Positions 1 to 6,417 of a DNA stretch of 11,155 nt are shown piece by piece. Every line of letters begins with the position of its first letter. The stretch's first letter is position 1. Under the pieces are notes generated by a model that saw nothing but the letters and a program-made list of their open reading frames with translations, searched no databases and was not told where the DNA came from. Source of the stretch: Chloroflexota bacterium. GTDB taxonomy: Bacteria; Chloroflexota; Limnocylindria; Limnocylindrales; CSP1-4. Location of the stretch: assembly GCA_021812735.1 (NCBI GenBank), contig JAKAMV010000236.1:1-11155 (forward strand). The letters are read 5' to 3'. The position numbers were made by a program, and so were the translations under genes.

Positions 1-151
1 ACGGCTCCTGCTCCAGCTCCAATGCCTCGTCGTCCGCCTCTTCGGTCAGCTTGAGCCAGATGAAGAGACCGGCGAGCACCAGGAGCGGGATCACGATGAG
101 AGCAGCGAGCGTGACGCCCAGCGCCACCGCAACGATCTTCAGGGCCTTCAT
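1..151 (-). CDS. Small single-span membrane protein, partial (C-terminus beyond left edge)
   Basis: The first 50 codons of a leftward gene are present; the rest lies outside the window. The start is the ATG at 151, with a GGAG Shine-Dalgarno-like sequence a few bases upstream. The alternative ATG at 156 hits a stop after two codons. The protein opens with MKALKIVAVALG and runs into one long hydrophobic stretch (about residues 6-32, ending in LFIWLKL). A strongly acidic tail follows (TEEADDEALELEQEP). This fits a small inner-membrane protein with one N-terminal anchor and an acidic soluble tail, or a signal-anchor for a longer domain outside the window. I do not recognise the family and assign no function. 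It lies 70 bases downstream of the orphan gene at 222-752 on the same strand, so the two may be co-transcribed. The paired palindromes at 202-233 lie just upstream of its start. Confidence 0.75.
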   Translation of the reverse strand, partial: MKALKIVAVALGVTLAALIVIPLLVLAGLFIWLKLTEEADDEALELEQEP

Positions 152-192
152 GCCATCTCCTTCCGCGTCGGGTCCGGCCCCACGCTAGCAGG

Positions 193-233
193 TTCGGGCT
201 TACCGCGCGGTTCCTTCGAGCTTACCGCGCGGT
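193..233. repeat. Two copies of a 19-bp repeat (period 22), each with a 10-bp palindrome
   Basis: The sequence TTCGRGCTTACCGCGCGGT occurs at 193-211 and again at 215-233, with one difference at the R position. Each copy contains the perfect palindrome ACCGCGCGGT (202-211 and 224-233). The copies are 22 bp apart, close to two helical turns. The right copy covers the last codons and the TAA stop of the leftward gene at 222-752; the left copy lies in the gap before the small membrane-protein gene. This could be a slippage duplication of the gene end, or a pair of operator sites acting on the downstream gene. The palindromes lack a T-run, so they do not look like an intrinsic terminator. Confidence 0.7.
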
Positions 234-752
234 GCCGGGGGACGCGCCCGGCGGACCGGCCGCGCCCCGGGCGGCAGGGGCCTGCGCCACCAGCTGGGCG
301 ATCTCGTCCCGCGTGAATTCGACCAGCAGGTGCCGGGCTCCGGCCTGCGTGGCCATCAGCAGTCGCAACACGTAGGCGCCCTCCTGCTCGAAGAAGAAGA
401 CGTCATGCGGATGTTGCTGGTCGATGAAGTGACCGATCACGCGCAGTGCGGCTTCGTACGGGCCGGCATCCGCGAACCCGCCCACCGGAGTGGGTTGCTC
501 GCGCCGGGCGAGCCCCTCCTCCATGAAGCGGGCGATGTCGTCATCGACGAACGTCAGGGTCTCCTTGCGCTGCAGACCGTAACCCTCGCCCCACGTGGAG
601 CCCACCTGGTCCAGCACCAACCCCTGCACGATGAACCCATCCGGGATCTCGGTCAGCGAGACCTCGCGCATCCCGCGTTGGTCGAGGACCGCGCCGATCG
701 AGCGCAGCACCTCCTCGAAGTCCTGCCGGGGACTTCCCTCGTAGATGCGCAT
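222..752 (-). CDS. Unrecognised 176-residue protein with an apparent internal duplication
   Basis: I do not recognise this family. An open frame extends up to 893, but the better start is the ATG at 752. It has GGGAGGA as a ribosome-binding site eight bases or so upstream, and the extra 47 residues look like translated promoter DNA. The protein is soluble, with no signal peptide or membrane segment. It seems to be built of two related halves. Residues 12-25 (FEEVLRSIGAVLDQ) match 99-112 (YEAALRVIGHFIDQ). A beta-like segment DGFIVQGLVL (38-47) matches EGAYVLRLLM (124-133). ETLTFVDDDIARFMEEG (64-80) matches RHLLVEFTRDEIAQLV (140-155). Each half would be helix, beta hairpin, beta strand, helix. 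The C-terminal 15 residues are Ala/Gly/Pro-rich and probably disordered. A promoter, a palindrome and a tandem repeat lie upstream (779-886). The small membrane protein follows on the same strand. Confidence 0.8.
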   Translation of the reverse strand: MRIYEGSPRQDFEEVLRSIGAVLDQRGMREVSLTEIPDGFIVQGLVLDQVGSTWGEGYGLQRKETLTFVDDDIARFMEEGLARREQPTPVGGFADAGPYEAALRVIGHFIDQQHPHDVFFFEQEGAYVLRLLMATQAGARHLLVEFTRDEIAQLVAQAPAARGAAGPPGASPGTAR

Positions 753-778
753 CCCGGTCCTCCCTGAGCCAACCGTTC

Positions 779-790
779 GGCCGATCGGCC
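779..790. promoter_or_regulatory. 12-bp perfect palindrome GGCCGATCGGCC
   Basis: The palindrome lies 26 bases upstream of the ATG of the leftward orphan gene, inside its likely 5' leader. It could be a repressor site or a short hairpin near the ribosome-binding site. The nine bases GGCCGATCG recur at 2503-2511 in the leader of tkt. Short GC-rich palindromes are common in such DNA, so a role is only a possibility. Confidence 0.35.
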
Positions 791-841
791 CACGTCCATC
801 TGCCCGCCGTTCGTCAGGCCCGAAGACGACCGTCCGAGGCG

Positions 842-870
842 AGTGTACCGACGCGGAGGGGCCGAAACAA
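842..870 (-). promoter_or_regulatory. Candidate sigma-70-type promoter for the orphan gene at 222-752
   Basis: Read on the minus strand, TTGTTT (870-865) and TACACT (847-842) are separated by 17 bases. They match the -35 and -10 consensus at three and four of six positions. Transcription would start near 835 and give a leader of about 80 bases that contains the palindrome at 779-790. The -35 box lies within one unit of the 13-bp tandem repeat. Confidence 0.4.
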
Positions 871-886
871 GGCGCCGAAACAGGGC
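861..886. repeat. Tandem 13-bp repeat over the candidate -35 box
   Basis: GCCGAAACAAGGC (861-873) is followed directly by GCCGAAACAGGGC (874-886), with one mismatch. The A-rich core stands out from the surrounding GC-rich sequence. The left unit contains the TTGTTT hexamer (minus strand) proposed as a -35 box. That position fits an operator for an activator or repressor bound to two direct sites, but no regulator is identified. Confidence 0.6.
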
Positions 887-1107
887 AGCGCACCGGCGGC
901 CGCCATTACGGACCGGCGACCACCAGGCCGGACCGGCACGCGAGACCGGTCCCCGGCACCGGTATAACGCACCCGCGCGCGGCATGGGCGCGACCCACCG
1001 CGACTGCGCGCCGCTCGGACGAGGTGCGACCGAGCGGCCCGGTGGACGCCAGTTTGGGGCCCATTCGGCCCTGTTCGCCGTGCCAATTGCCCGCTTTACT
1101 GCGGGAC

Positions 1108-2397
1108 GTGGAGAATTCCGACTCCTCAGGTCAGGTTTCCCCGCTTGTGGTGGCGGCGCCGGAAGGCACGCTGCTCTTCCTGCGTCGACTGGCGCGTGTG
1201 CTGGGCCCGGCCTGGGTCGTGATGCTCGCGGACGTCGATGCGGCAAGCGTCGTCACGGCCGCCCAGGCAGGGACAGCCTTCGGGTACGCCATGCTCCTCC
1301 CCCTGGTGCTGCTGATCCCGATCCTGTACCTCGTGCAGGAGATGACGGCGCGGCTCGCCGTGGTCACCGGGCTCGGACACGCCGAGCTGATCCGCGAGCG
1401 GTACGGCCAGCGCTGGGCCGCGCTCGCGGTCGTGGCGATGGTCGCCATCGACCTGCTCGCGTACGTCGCAGAGTTCGCCGGCATCGTGCTGGGGGCGAGC
1501 CTGGTCGGCGTCCCGGCCTGGATGGCGGTCGGCGGTGCGTTGCTCTTCCACGCGGTCACGGTGGCGACCGGGAGCTATGCGCGGTTCGAGCGCATCGTGA
1601 TCGCCCTCTCGCTGGCGCTCTTCGCCTTGGTCGGGCTGGCAATCGCCGCCCGGCCCGACCCTGGGGCGATCCTCGCGGGGCTCTCGCCGGCACAGCCCTG
1701 GGGCCAGCCGGCGTACCTTGACCTGGTCGTGGCCAACGTCGGCGCGGTGATCATGCCCTGGATGCTCTTCTACCAGCAGGGCGCGACGGTCGACAAAGGG
1801 CTGCGCCCCGAAGACCTGCGCGCCGCCCGCTGGGAGACGCTGCTGGGGGCCATCGCGAGCGAGTTCCTGATGGCCGCGATCGTGGTCGCCGCGGCCGCTG
1901 CCACCGCCGCGCACGCGCGCGACCTGGCCACGCCGGCCGGTCTGCTCCTGCCCGCCGGGCTCGCCGCTCTGGCGCACGACGGCGCGGCCGTCCTGATCGC
2001 GATCGGCATGATCGGCTCGGGGTTGCTCGCGGCCATCGTGATCTCGCTCTCCTCAGCCTGGGCCTGGGCCGAGCTCTTGCGGTGGCCGCACAGCCTGAAC
2101 CTGACGCTGCGCCGCGCGCCCGCGTTCTACGGCCTCTACCTGCTCGAGGTGGTCCCGGCGGCCGTCGTGGCGTTGGTCGCGCGGAACCTCGTGTCGGTGG
2201 TGCTCGACACGATGATCCTGAACGTGGTGGCCCTGGTCGTGCCCCTCGTCTTCCTGGTGCGGCTCTCGAGCGACCGTGCGCTGCTGGGGTCGTTCGCGAA
2301 CTCGCGGCGCCGGACGGCGGTCCTCTGGTGTCTGACCGCGGGCCTGCTCGGGCTGGGGCTCACGGGGGTCGTCGGGCTCCTGGGGCGGGTGCTGTAG
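1108..2397 (+). CDS. Nramp-family divalent metal transporter with non-classical metal-site residues
   Basis: A 429-residue polytopic inner-membrane protein with about eleven hydrophobic segments, the usual size for Nramp proteins. The first segment (residues 33-55, [15 protein letters not shown]...QAG) aligns with the Nramp TM1 motif GPG...DPGN...QAG; here DPGN reads DAAS (44-47). The TM6 motif MPH reads MPW (217-219), followed by [13 protein letters not shown]. The metal-binding Asp44 and Met217 are therefore kept, while the Asn is Ser and the His is Trp. The family imports divalent metals, mainly Mn2+ or Fe2+, by proton coupling. Relatives with altered sites transport Mg2+, so the substrate cannot be read from the sequence. 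The start is uncertain: GTG at 1108 gives the N-terminus [11 protein letters not shown], and GTG at 1147 is an alternative with AGG eleven bases upstream. The ATG at 745 is unlikely. The gene stands alone, divergent from the orphan gene and 151 bases before tkt. Confidence 0.85.
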   Translation: MENSDSSGQVSPLVVAAPEGTLLFLRRLARVLGPAWVVMLADVDAASVVTAAQAGTAFGYAMLLPLVLLIPILYLVQEMTARLAVVTGLGHAELIRERYGQRWAALAVVAMVAIDLLAYVAEFAGIVLGASLVGVPAWMAVGGALLFHAVTVATGSYARFERIVIALSLALFALVGLAIAARPDPGAILAGLSPAQPWGQPAYLDLVVANVGAVIMPWMLFYQQGATVDKGLRPEDLRAARWETLLGAIASEFLMAAIVVAAAAATAAHARDLATPAGLLLPAGLAALAHDGAAVLIAIGMIGSGLLAAIVISLSSAWAWAELLRWPHSLNLTLRRAPAFYGLYLLEVVPAAVVALVARNLVSVVLDTMILNVVALVVPLVFLVRLSSDRALLGSFANSRRRTAVLWCLTAGLLGLGLTGVVGLLGRVL

Positions 2398-2423
2398 CAG
2401 CTGCCGGCCTGCACCGCGCGACC

Positions 2424-2451
2424 GTGACCTTCGTCCGGCGGCGACTATAGT
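2424..2451 (+). promoter_or_regulatory. Candidate promoter of the pentose-phosphate operon
   Basis: GTGACC (2424-2429) and TATAGT (2446-2451) are separated by 16 bases. They match the -35 and -10 consensus at four and five of six positions. This is the most AT-rich spot in the gap between the transporter gene and tkt. Transcription would begin near 2458, leaving a leader of about 90 bases before the tkt start. Confidence 0.5.
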
Positions 2452-2485
2452 AGGCGACATCCGACCCACGATGGATAGACCACGC

Positions 2486-2518
2486 AGGGACCATCCCTCC
2501 TCGGCCGATCGCCGGCCG
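2486..2518 (+). promoter_or_regulatory. Two adjacent hairpins in the tkt leader
   Basis: AGGGA (2486-2490) can pair with TCCCT (2494-2498) across a 3-base loop. CGGCCG (2502-2507) can pair with CGGCCG (2513-2518) across a 5-base loop. Both lie between the likely transcription start and the GAGG ribosome-binding site at 2535. No T-run follows, so an intrinsic terminator is not indicated. A role in leader stability or translational control is possible, but short GC-rich stems occur often by chance here. Confidence 0.3.
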
Positions 2519-2548
2519 CCGTCACCTGCCTATCGAGGATCTTCTCCG

Positions 2549-4633
2549 ATGACCGTTGCGCCCAGCCGGCTGGATCAGCTCGCGATCGACACCATCCGGA
2601 CACTCTCCATCGACGCCGTCCAGGCGGCCAACAGCGGCCACCCGGGGATGCCGATGGGCGCCGCGCCCATGGCGTACGTCCTCTGGACGCGCTTCCTACG
2701 CCACGCCCCCCACGATCCCGCCTGGCCCGATCGCGACCGGTTCGTGCTCTCGGCCGGCCATGGCAGCATGCTGCTCTACTCGCTCCTCTACCTGACGGGC
2801 TACGACCTCTCTCTCGAGGAGATCCGGCGCTTCCGCCAGCTCGGTTCTCGCACGCCGGGTCACCCCGAGTACGGCCTGACACCCGGCGTCGAAGCGACCA
2901 CCGGACCGCTCGGTCAAGGGTTCGCCAACGCCGTCGGCATGGCGATCGCCGAGACCCACCTGGCGGCGGAGTTCAACCGTCCCGACCACACCATCATCGA
3001 TCACTGGACGTACATGATCTGCAGCGACGGCGACATGCAGGAGGGCATCGCCTCGGAGGCCGCCAGCCTCGCCGGCCACCTGCGACTGGGCAAGCTCGTC
3101 GCGCTCTACGACGACAACCACGTCCAGCTGGATGGCCCGACCGAGTGGGCATTCAGCGAGGACGTCCTCGAGCGGTTCGACGCGTACGGCTGGGACACGC
3201 GGCGCGTGGCCGACGGCAACGATACCGAGGCGATTGCCGCCGCGATCGAAGCGGCGCGTCGCGACCCCCGGCCCAGTCTGATCGCCGTCCGCACCCACCT
3301 CGGATACGGCTCGCCGCACCGCCAGGACACGTCCAAGGCACACGGCCAGGCCCTCGGCGAGGACGAGGTACGGCTGACGAAGGAAGCGTACGGTTGGGAC
3401 CCCGACCGCCACTTCTACGTCCCCGACGACGCGCTACGCATCTTCCGGGAGGCCGTGGCGCGCGGCGAGGAATGGGTCCGCGAATGGCAGGCGCGGCTCG
3501 ACGCCTACCGGCGTGCCTTCCCGCGCGAAGCTGCGGAGCTCGAACGACGCCTCGCACGCCGCCTGCCGGAGGGCTGGGATCGCGCGCTCCCCTCCTTCGG
3601 GGCCGACCAGGCACAAGCGACCCGCCAGGCGTCGGCGACCACGATCCAGTCGCTCGCGCAGGCCGTCCCAGAGCTCTTCGGCGGCGCGGCGGACCTTTCG
3701 GAGAGCAACCTGACCGACATCCGGGATGGCGGACAGTACGGCGCGGGCGACCGCGCGGCCCGCAACATCCGGTTCGGCGTGCGGGAGCATGCTATGGGCG
3801 GCATCGCCAACGGGATCGCCTACCACGGCGGCTGCCTGCCATACGTCGGCACCTTCCTCACCTTCAGCGACTACATGCGGGGCAGCGTCCGCCTCGCCGC
3901 GCTGAGTCGTCTGCACGTGATCTACGTGTGGACCCACGACTCGATCGGGCTGGGCGAGGACGGGCCCACCCACGAGCCGGTCGAGCATCTCGCGACGCTG
4001 CGGGCCATGCCCAACCTTTGGCTGATGCGCCCCGGCGACGCGAACGAGACCGTCGCCGCCTGGCGCGCGGCCGTGGCCCGCACGGACGGCCCCGTGGCCC
4101 TGGCCCTGAGCCGCCAGAAGCTGCCCGTGCTCGACGGGACCCGCGAGCACGCGGCGGCGGGGGTGGCCCGCGGCGGCTACGTACTCGCCGAGGCGGTAGG
4201 GACGGACGGTGTCGCCACGCAGCCCCGCCTCATCCTGCTCGCCACCGGCTCGGAGCTGCAGCTCGCGGTTGAGGCCCGTGCACAGCTCCAGCGCGAGGGA
4301 GTGCCCACGCGCGTCGTCTCGCTGCCGTGCTGGGAGCTCTTCGAGGCGCAGCCGGCGACGTACCGCGAGGAGGTCCTCCCGCCCGCGGTGACCGCGCGCG
4401 TCAGCATCGAGGCGGGCGTGTCGTTCGGCTGGGATCGCTGGGTGGGGCCGCAGGGCGCGATGATCGCGGTCGAGGGTTTCGGCCTCTCGGCACCCGGGCC
4501 CCAGGTGATGGAGGCGTTTGGGATCTCCACCGAGCACCTCGTGCGGGTCGCGCGGGACGTCCTGGCCGGACGCGTCCGCGGCGTGATCGCGTCCCAGCCG
4601 GCCGGCCTCGCGCCGCATGTCGCGGCACGCTGA
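2549..4633 (+). CDS. tkt: Transketolase
   Basis: A thiamine-diphosphate enzyme that moves two-carbon units between sugar phosphates (xylulose-5-P with ribose-5-P or erythrose-4-P) in the cytoplasmic non-oxidative pentose phosphate pathway. The 694 residues match the family's usual 650-700. From the N-terminus: [10 protein letters not shown] with His31, GHGSM at 70-74, GPLGQG at 119-124, and the Mg/ThDP motif SDGDMQEG at 159-166 closed by DDN at 188-190. Next come the His of SKAHG (265), [15 protein letters not shown] (408-422, with the cofactor-activating Glu413) and THDS at 462-465. The C-terminal domain starts near 535 and carries ATGSE and SFGWDRWVG. The first residue of the GDG motif is Ser instead of Gly. 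The ATG at 2549 has GAGG at 2535-2538 and an N-terminus typical of the family. An upstream in-frame ATG at 2471 would add 26 low-complexity residues and is less likely. It is first in the operon, 34 bases before pgi. Confidence 0.95.
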   Translation: MTVAPSRLDQLAIDTIRTLSIDAVQAANSGHPGMPMGAAPMAYVLWTRFLRHAPHDPAWPDRDRFVLSAGHGSMLLYSLLYLTGYDLSLEEIRRFRQLGSRTPGHPEYGLTPGVEATTGPLGQGFANAVGMAIAETHLAAEFNRPDHTIIDHWTYMICSDGDMQEGIASEAASLAGHLRLGKLVALYDDNHVQLDGPTEWAFSEDVLERFDAYGWDTRRVADGNDTEAIAAAIEAARRDPRPSLIAVRTHLGYGSPHRQDTSKAHGQALGEDEVRLTKEAYGWDPDRHFYVPDDALRIFREAVARGEEWVREWQARLDAYRRAFPREAAELERRLARRLPEGWDRALPSFGADQAQATRQASATTIQSLAQAVPELFGGAADLSESNLTDIRDGGQYGAGDRAARNIRFGVREHAMGGIANGIAYHGGCLPYVGTFLTFSDYMRGSVRLAALSRLHVIYVWTHDSIGLGEDGPTHEPVEHLATLRAMPNLWLMRPGDANETVAAWRAAVARTDGPVALALSRQKLPVLDGTREHAAAGVARGGYVLAEAVGTDGVATQPRLILLATGSELQLAVEARAQLQREGVPTRVVSLPCWELFEAQPATYREEVLPPAVTARVSIEAGVSFGWDRWVGPQGAMIAVEGFGLSAPGPQVMEAFGISTEHLVRVARDVLAGRVRGVIASQPAGLAPHVAAR

Positions 4634-4667
4634 GGGCGGCACCCGTGCCGTCCCAAGGAGGAACACG

Positions 4668-6416
4668 ATGACCGGCAGGCTCTCCGTCGCGGGCTTCTCG
4701 TTGCCTACTCCGTTGCGGGACCCGGTGGACCTCGCGTTGGAACGTGCGCTGGCCGAACATTGGGTCGAACGGGTCTGGAGCAAGGATGCCACGCTCTGGT
4801 CGACCGACGAGCCCGTCCAGGCGTCGATCCGGCAGCGCCTGGGGTGGCTGCACGTTCCAGAGGCATTTCTCGAGGACGTCGACGAGCTACGTGCGTTCGC
4901 GGAGGGCGTGCGCGAACAGGGCTTCACGCAGGCGGTGCTGTGCGGCATGGGCGGCAGTTCGTTGGCGCCCGAGGTTCTCGCCGCAACCTACGGCCTGGCG
5001 CCCGGTGCGGGGATGCCGCTGCACGTGCTCGACTCGACCGACCCCGACGCGGTCCGCTGGACCCGGGAGACGTTCGATCCGGCCACCACGCTCTACCTCA
5101 TCTCGACCAAGTCCGGCACCACGACCGAGACCCTGAGCTTCCTGGCGTCGTTCTGGGACCAGGAGACCCACGGGCGGGGGATCCCCTGGCCGCAGCTGCA
5201 CTTCGCGGCGATCACCGATCCCGGCAAGAACATGGAGTCGATCCCCCACTACAACGAGTTCCGCGAAGTCTTCCTGAATCCGACCGACGTGGGCGGACGG
5301 TACAGCGCGCTCACCTACGTCGGCTGCGTCCCGGGCGCGCTCCTCGGCATCGACCTGGCACGGCTCCTCGAGCAAGGCGTCCGGATGGCGCAGCGCTGCC
5401 GGGAGGACGGTGCGGACAACCCGGGTCTGGCGCTTGGCGTCACGCTCGGGGCGCTCGCGAAGGCGGGCCGCGACAAGCTCACGTTCCTCGCCGACCCCGC
5501 GATCGCACCCTTCGGAGCGTGGGTCGAGCAGCTGATCGCGGAGAGCACGGGCAAGCATGGCGTGGGGATCGTGCCGGTCGATCGCGAGCCGCTCGGGCCC
5601 GTCGAGGCCTACGGACAGGATCGCGTCTTCGTGCGCTTACAGCTCTCCGGCAGCGCGGGCTGGCGCACGGCCACCGATCCGCTGGTGGAAGCACTGGCGA
5701 CCGCCGGTCACCCCGTCCTCGAGATCGCGGTCGATCCAGAGCTGGGCCTCGGGGCCGAGTTCTTCCGCTGGGAGTTCGCGACCGCCATCGCCGGCGCGGT
5801 CCTGGGCATCAACCCGTTCGACGAACCGAACGTGACCGAGTCGAAGGAGAACACCAAGCGCGTGCTGGCCGAGTATCGCGAGCACGGTCGCCTGCCCGCG
5901 CTCGACACGCTGGCCGCGGAGGGCCCGCTCACGCTGGCGGGCGATGCGGTACTCCGCCTGAGCGCGGGGCCAGGCACCGTGATGGGCGAGCTGCGGCGCC
6001 ACCTGGCACGCATCAAGCCCAACGGGTACCTGGCGATCCAGGCCTATATGGCCCCCAGCGCCGAGCGGACCGCCGCTCTGCAGGCGATCCGCGCGCTGCT
6101 CCGTGACCGGACCGGGCGGGCGACCACCCTGGGCTATGGCCCACGCTTCCTGCATTCCACCGGGCAGCTCCACAAAGGGGGCGCGCCGATCGGGTGGTTC
6201 CTGCAGCTGGTCGCCGGCCACCCGCGCGACCTGCCCGTGCCTGGCGCCGGCTACAGCTTCGGCACGCTGATCGACGCGCAGGCGCTCGGCGACTTCCAGG
6301 CTCTCGAGGCGCACGAGCTCCCGGTGCTGCGCGTCGGCTGCTCGGACGATCCGGCGACCGGGCTGGCGGCACTCCGCGATGCGCTCGAGGCGGCACTCGC
6401 GGGAACGGCGGTCTGA
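4668..6416 (+). CDS. pgi: Glucose-6-phosphate isomerase of the transaldolase-fusion type, stand-alone
   Basis: It interconverts glucose-6-P and fructose-6-P in the cytoplasm, feeding fructose-6-P made by transketolase reactions back to the next enzyme. The 582 residues carry the sugar-isomerase motifs in order: GMGGSSLAPE (93-102), STKSGTTTET (146-155, phosphate binding), the signature GGRYSALT (209-216), AESTGKHG (291-298) with the catalytic Glu region, and GPRFLHSTGQLHKGG (491-505) with the active-site His and Lys. The N-terminal VWSKDATLW...LGWLHVP resembles the beginning of the isomerase half of bifunctional transaldolase/isomerase proteins known from Chloroflexota and relatives. No transaldolase domain is attached or nearby, and about 35 residues precede the isomerase fold. 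The ATG at 4668 is fixed by a perfect AAGGAGG at 4655-4661; an upstream ATG at 4617 would overlap tkt. It is followed after one base by zwf. Confidence 0.94.
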   Translation: MTGRLSVAGFSLPTPLRDPVDLALERALAEHWVERVWSKDATLWSTDEPVQASIRQRLGWLHVPEAFLEDVDELRAFAEGVREQGFTQAVLCGMGGSSLAPEVLAATYGLAPGAGMPLHVLDSTDPDAVRWTRETFDPATTLYLISTKSGTTTETLSFLASFWDQETHGRGIPWPQLHFAAITDPGKNMESIPHYNEFREVFLNPTDVGGRYSALTYVGCVPGALLGIDLARLLEQGVRMAQRCREDGADNPGLALGVTLGALAKAGRDKLTFLADPAIAPFGAWVEQLIAESTGKHGVGIVPVDREPLGPVEAYGQDRVFVRLQLSGSAGWRTATDPLVEALATAGHPVLEIAVDPELGLGAEFFRWEFATAIAGAVLGINPFDEPNVTESKENTKRVLAEYREHGRLPALDTLAAEGPLTLAGDAVLRLSAGPGTVMGELRRHLARIKPNGYLAIQAYMAPSAERTAALQAIRALLRDRTGRATTLGYGPRFLHSTGQLHKGGAPIGWFLQLVAGHPRDLPVPGAGYSFGTLIDAQALGDFQALEAHELPVLRVGCSDDPATGLAALRDALEAALAGTAV

Positions 6417-6417
6417 C

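Larger units (their letters stand above)
753..1107. other. Divergent intergenic region, 355 bases
   Basis: This gap separates the leftward orphan gene from the rightward Nramp-like gene. The Nramp frame stays open leftward to 745, but the translation has no resemblance to a transporter N-terminus and is rich in Arg, Pro and Gly, so I treat it as non-coding. It holds a palindrome (779-790), a leftward promoter candidate (842-870) and a 13-bp tandem repeat (861-886). It also holds a series of ACCGG motifs at 892, 912, 932, 945 and 958, spaced 20, 20, 13 and 13 bases apart. A TATAAC hexamer at 963-968 is a possible -10 box for the transporter gene, but no convincing -35 box stands upstream. No further gene is supported here. 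Confidence 0.6.

Noticed and set aside
753..893. N-terminal extension of the orphan protein to an ATG at 893
   Set aside because: The ATG at 752 has a good ribosome-binding site, and the extension covers the promoter candidate and the tandem repeat.
745..1107. Extension of the transporter frame to an ATG at 745
   Set aside because: It would run through the whole divergent promoter region and begin inside the neighbouring gene. The extra 121 residues do not resemble a transporter or a signal sequence.
3434..4948. A 504-codon open frame on the minus strand opposite tkt and the pgi start
   Set aside because: It is a shadow of tkt and pgi with no recognisable domain and no suitable ribosome-binding site.
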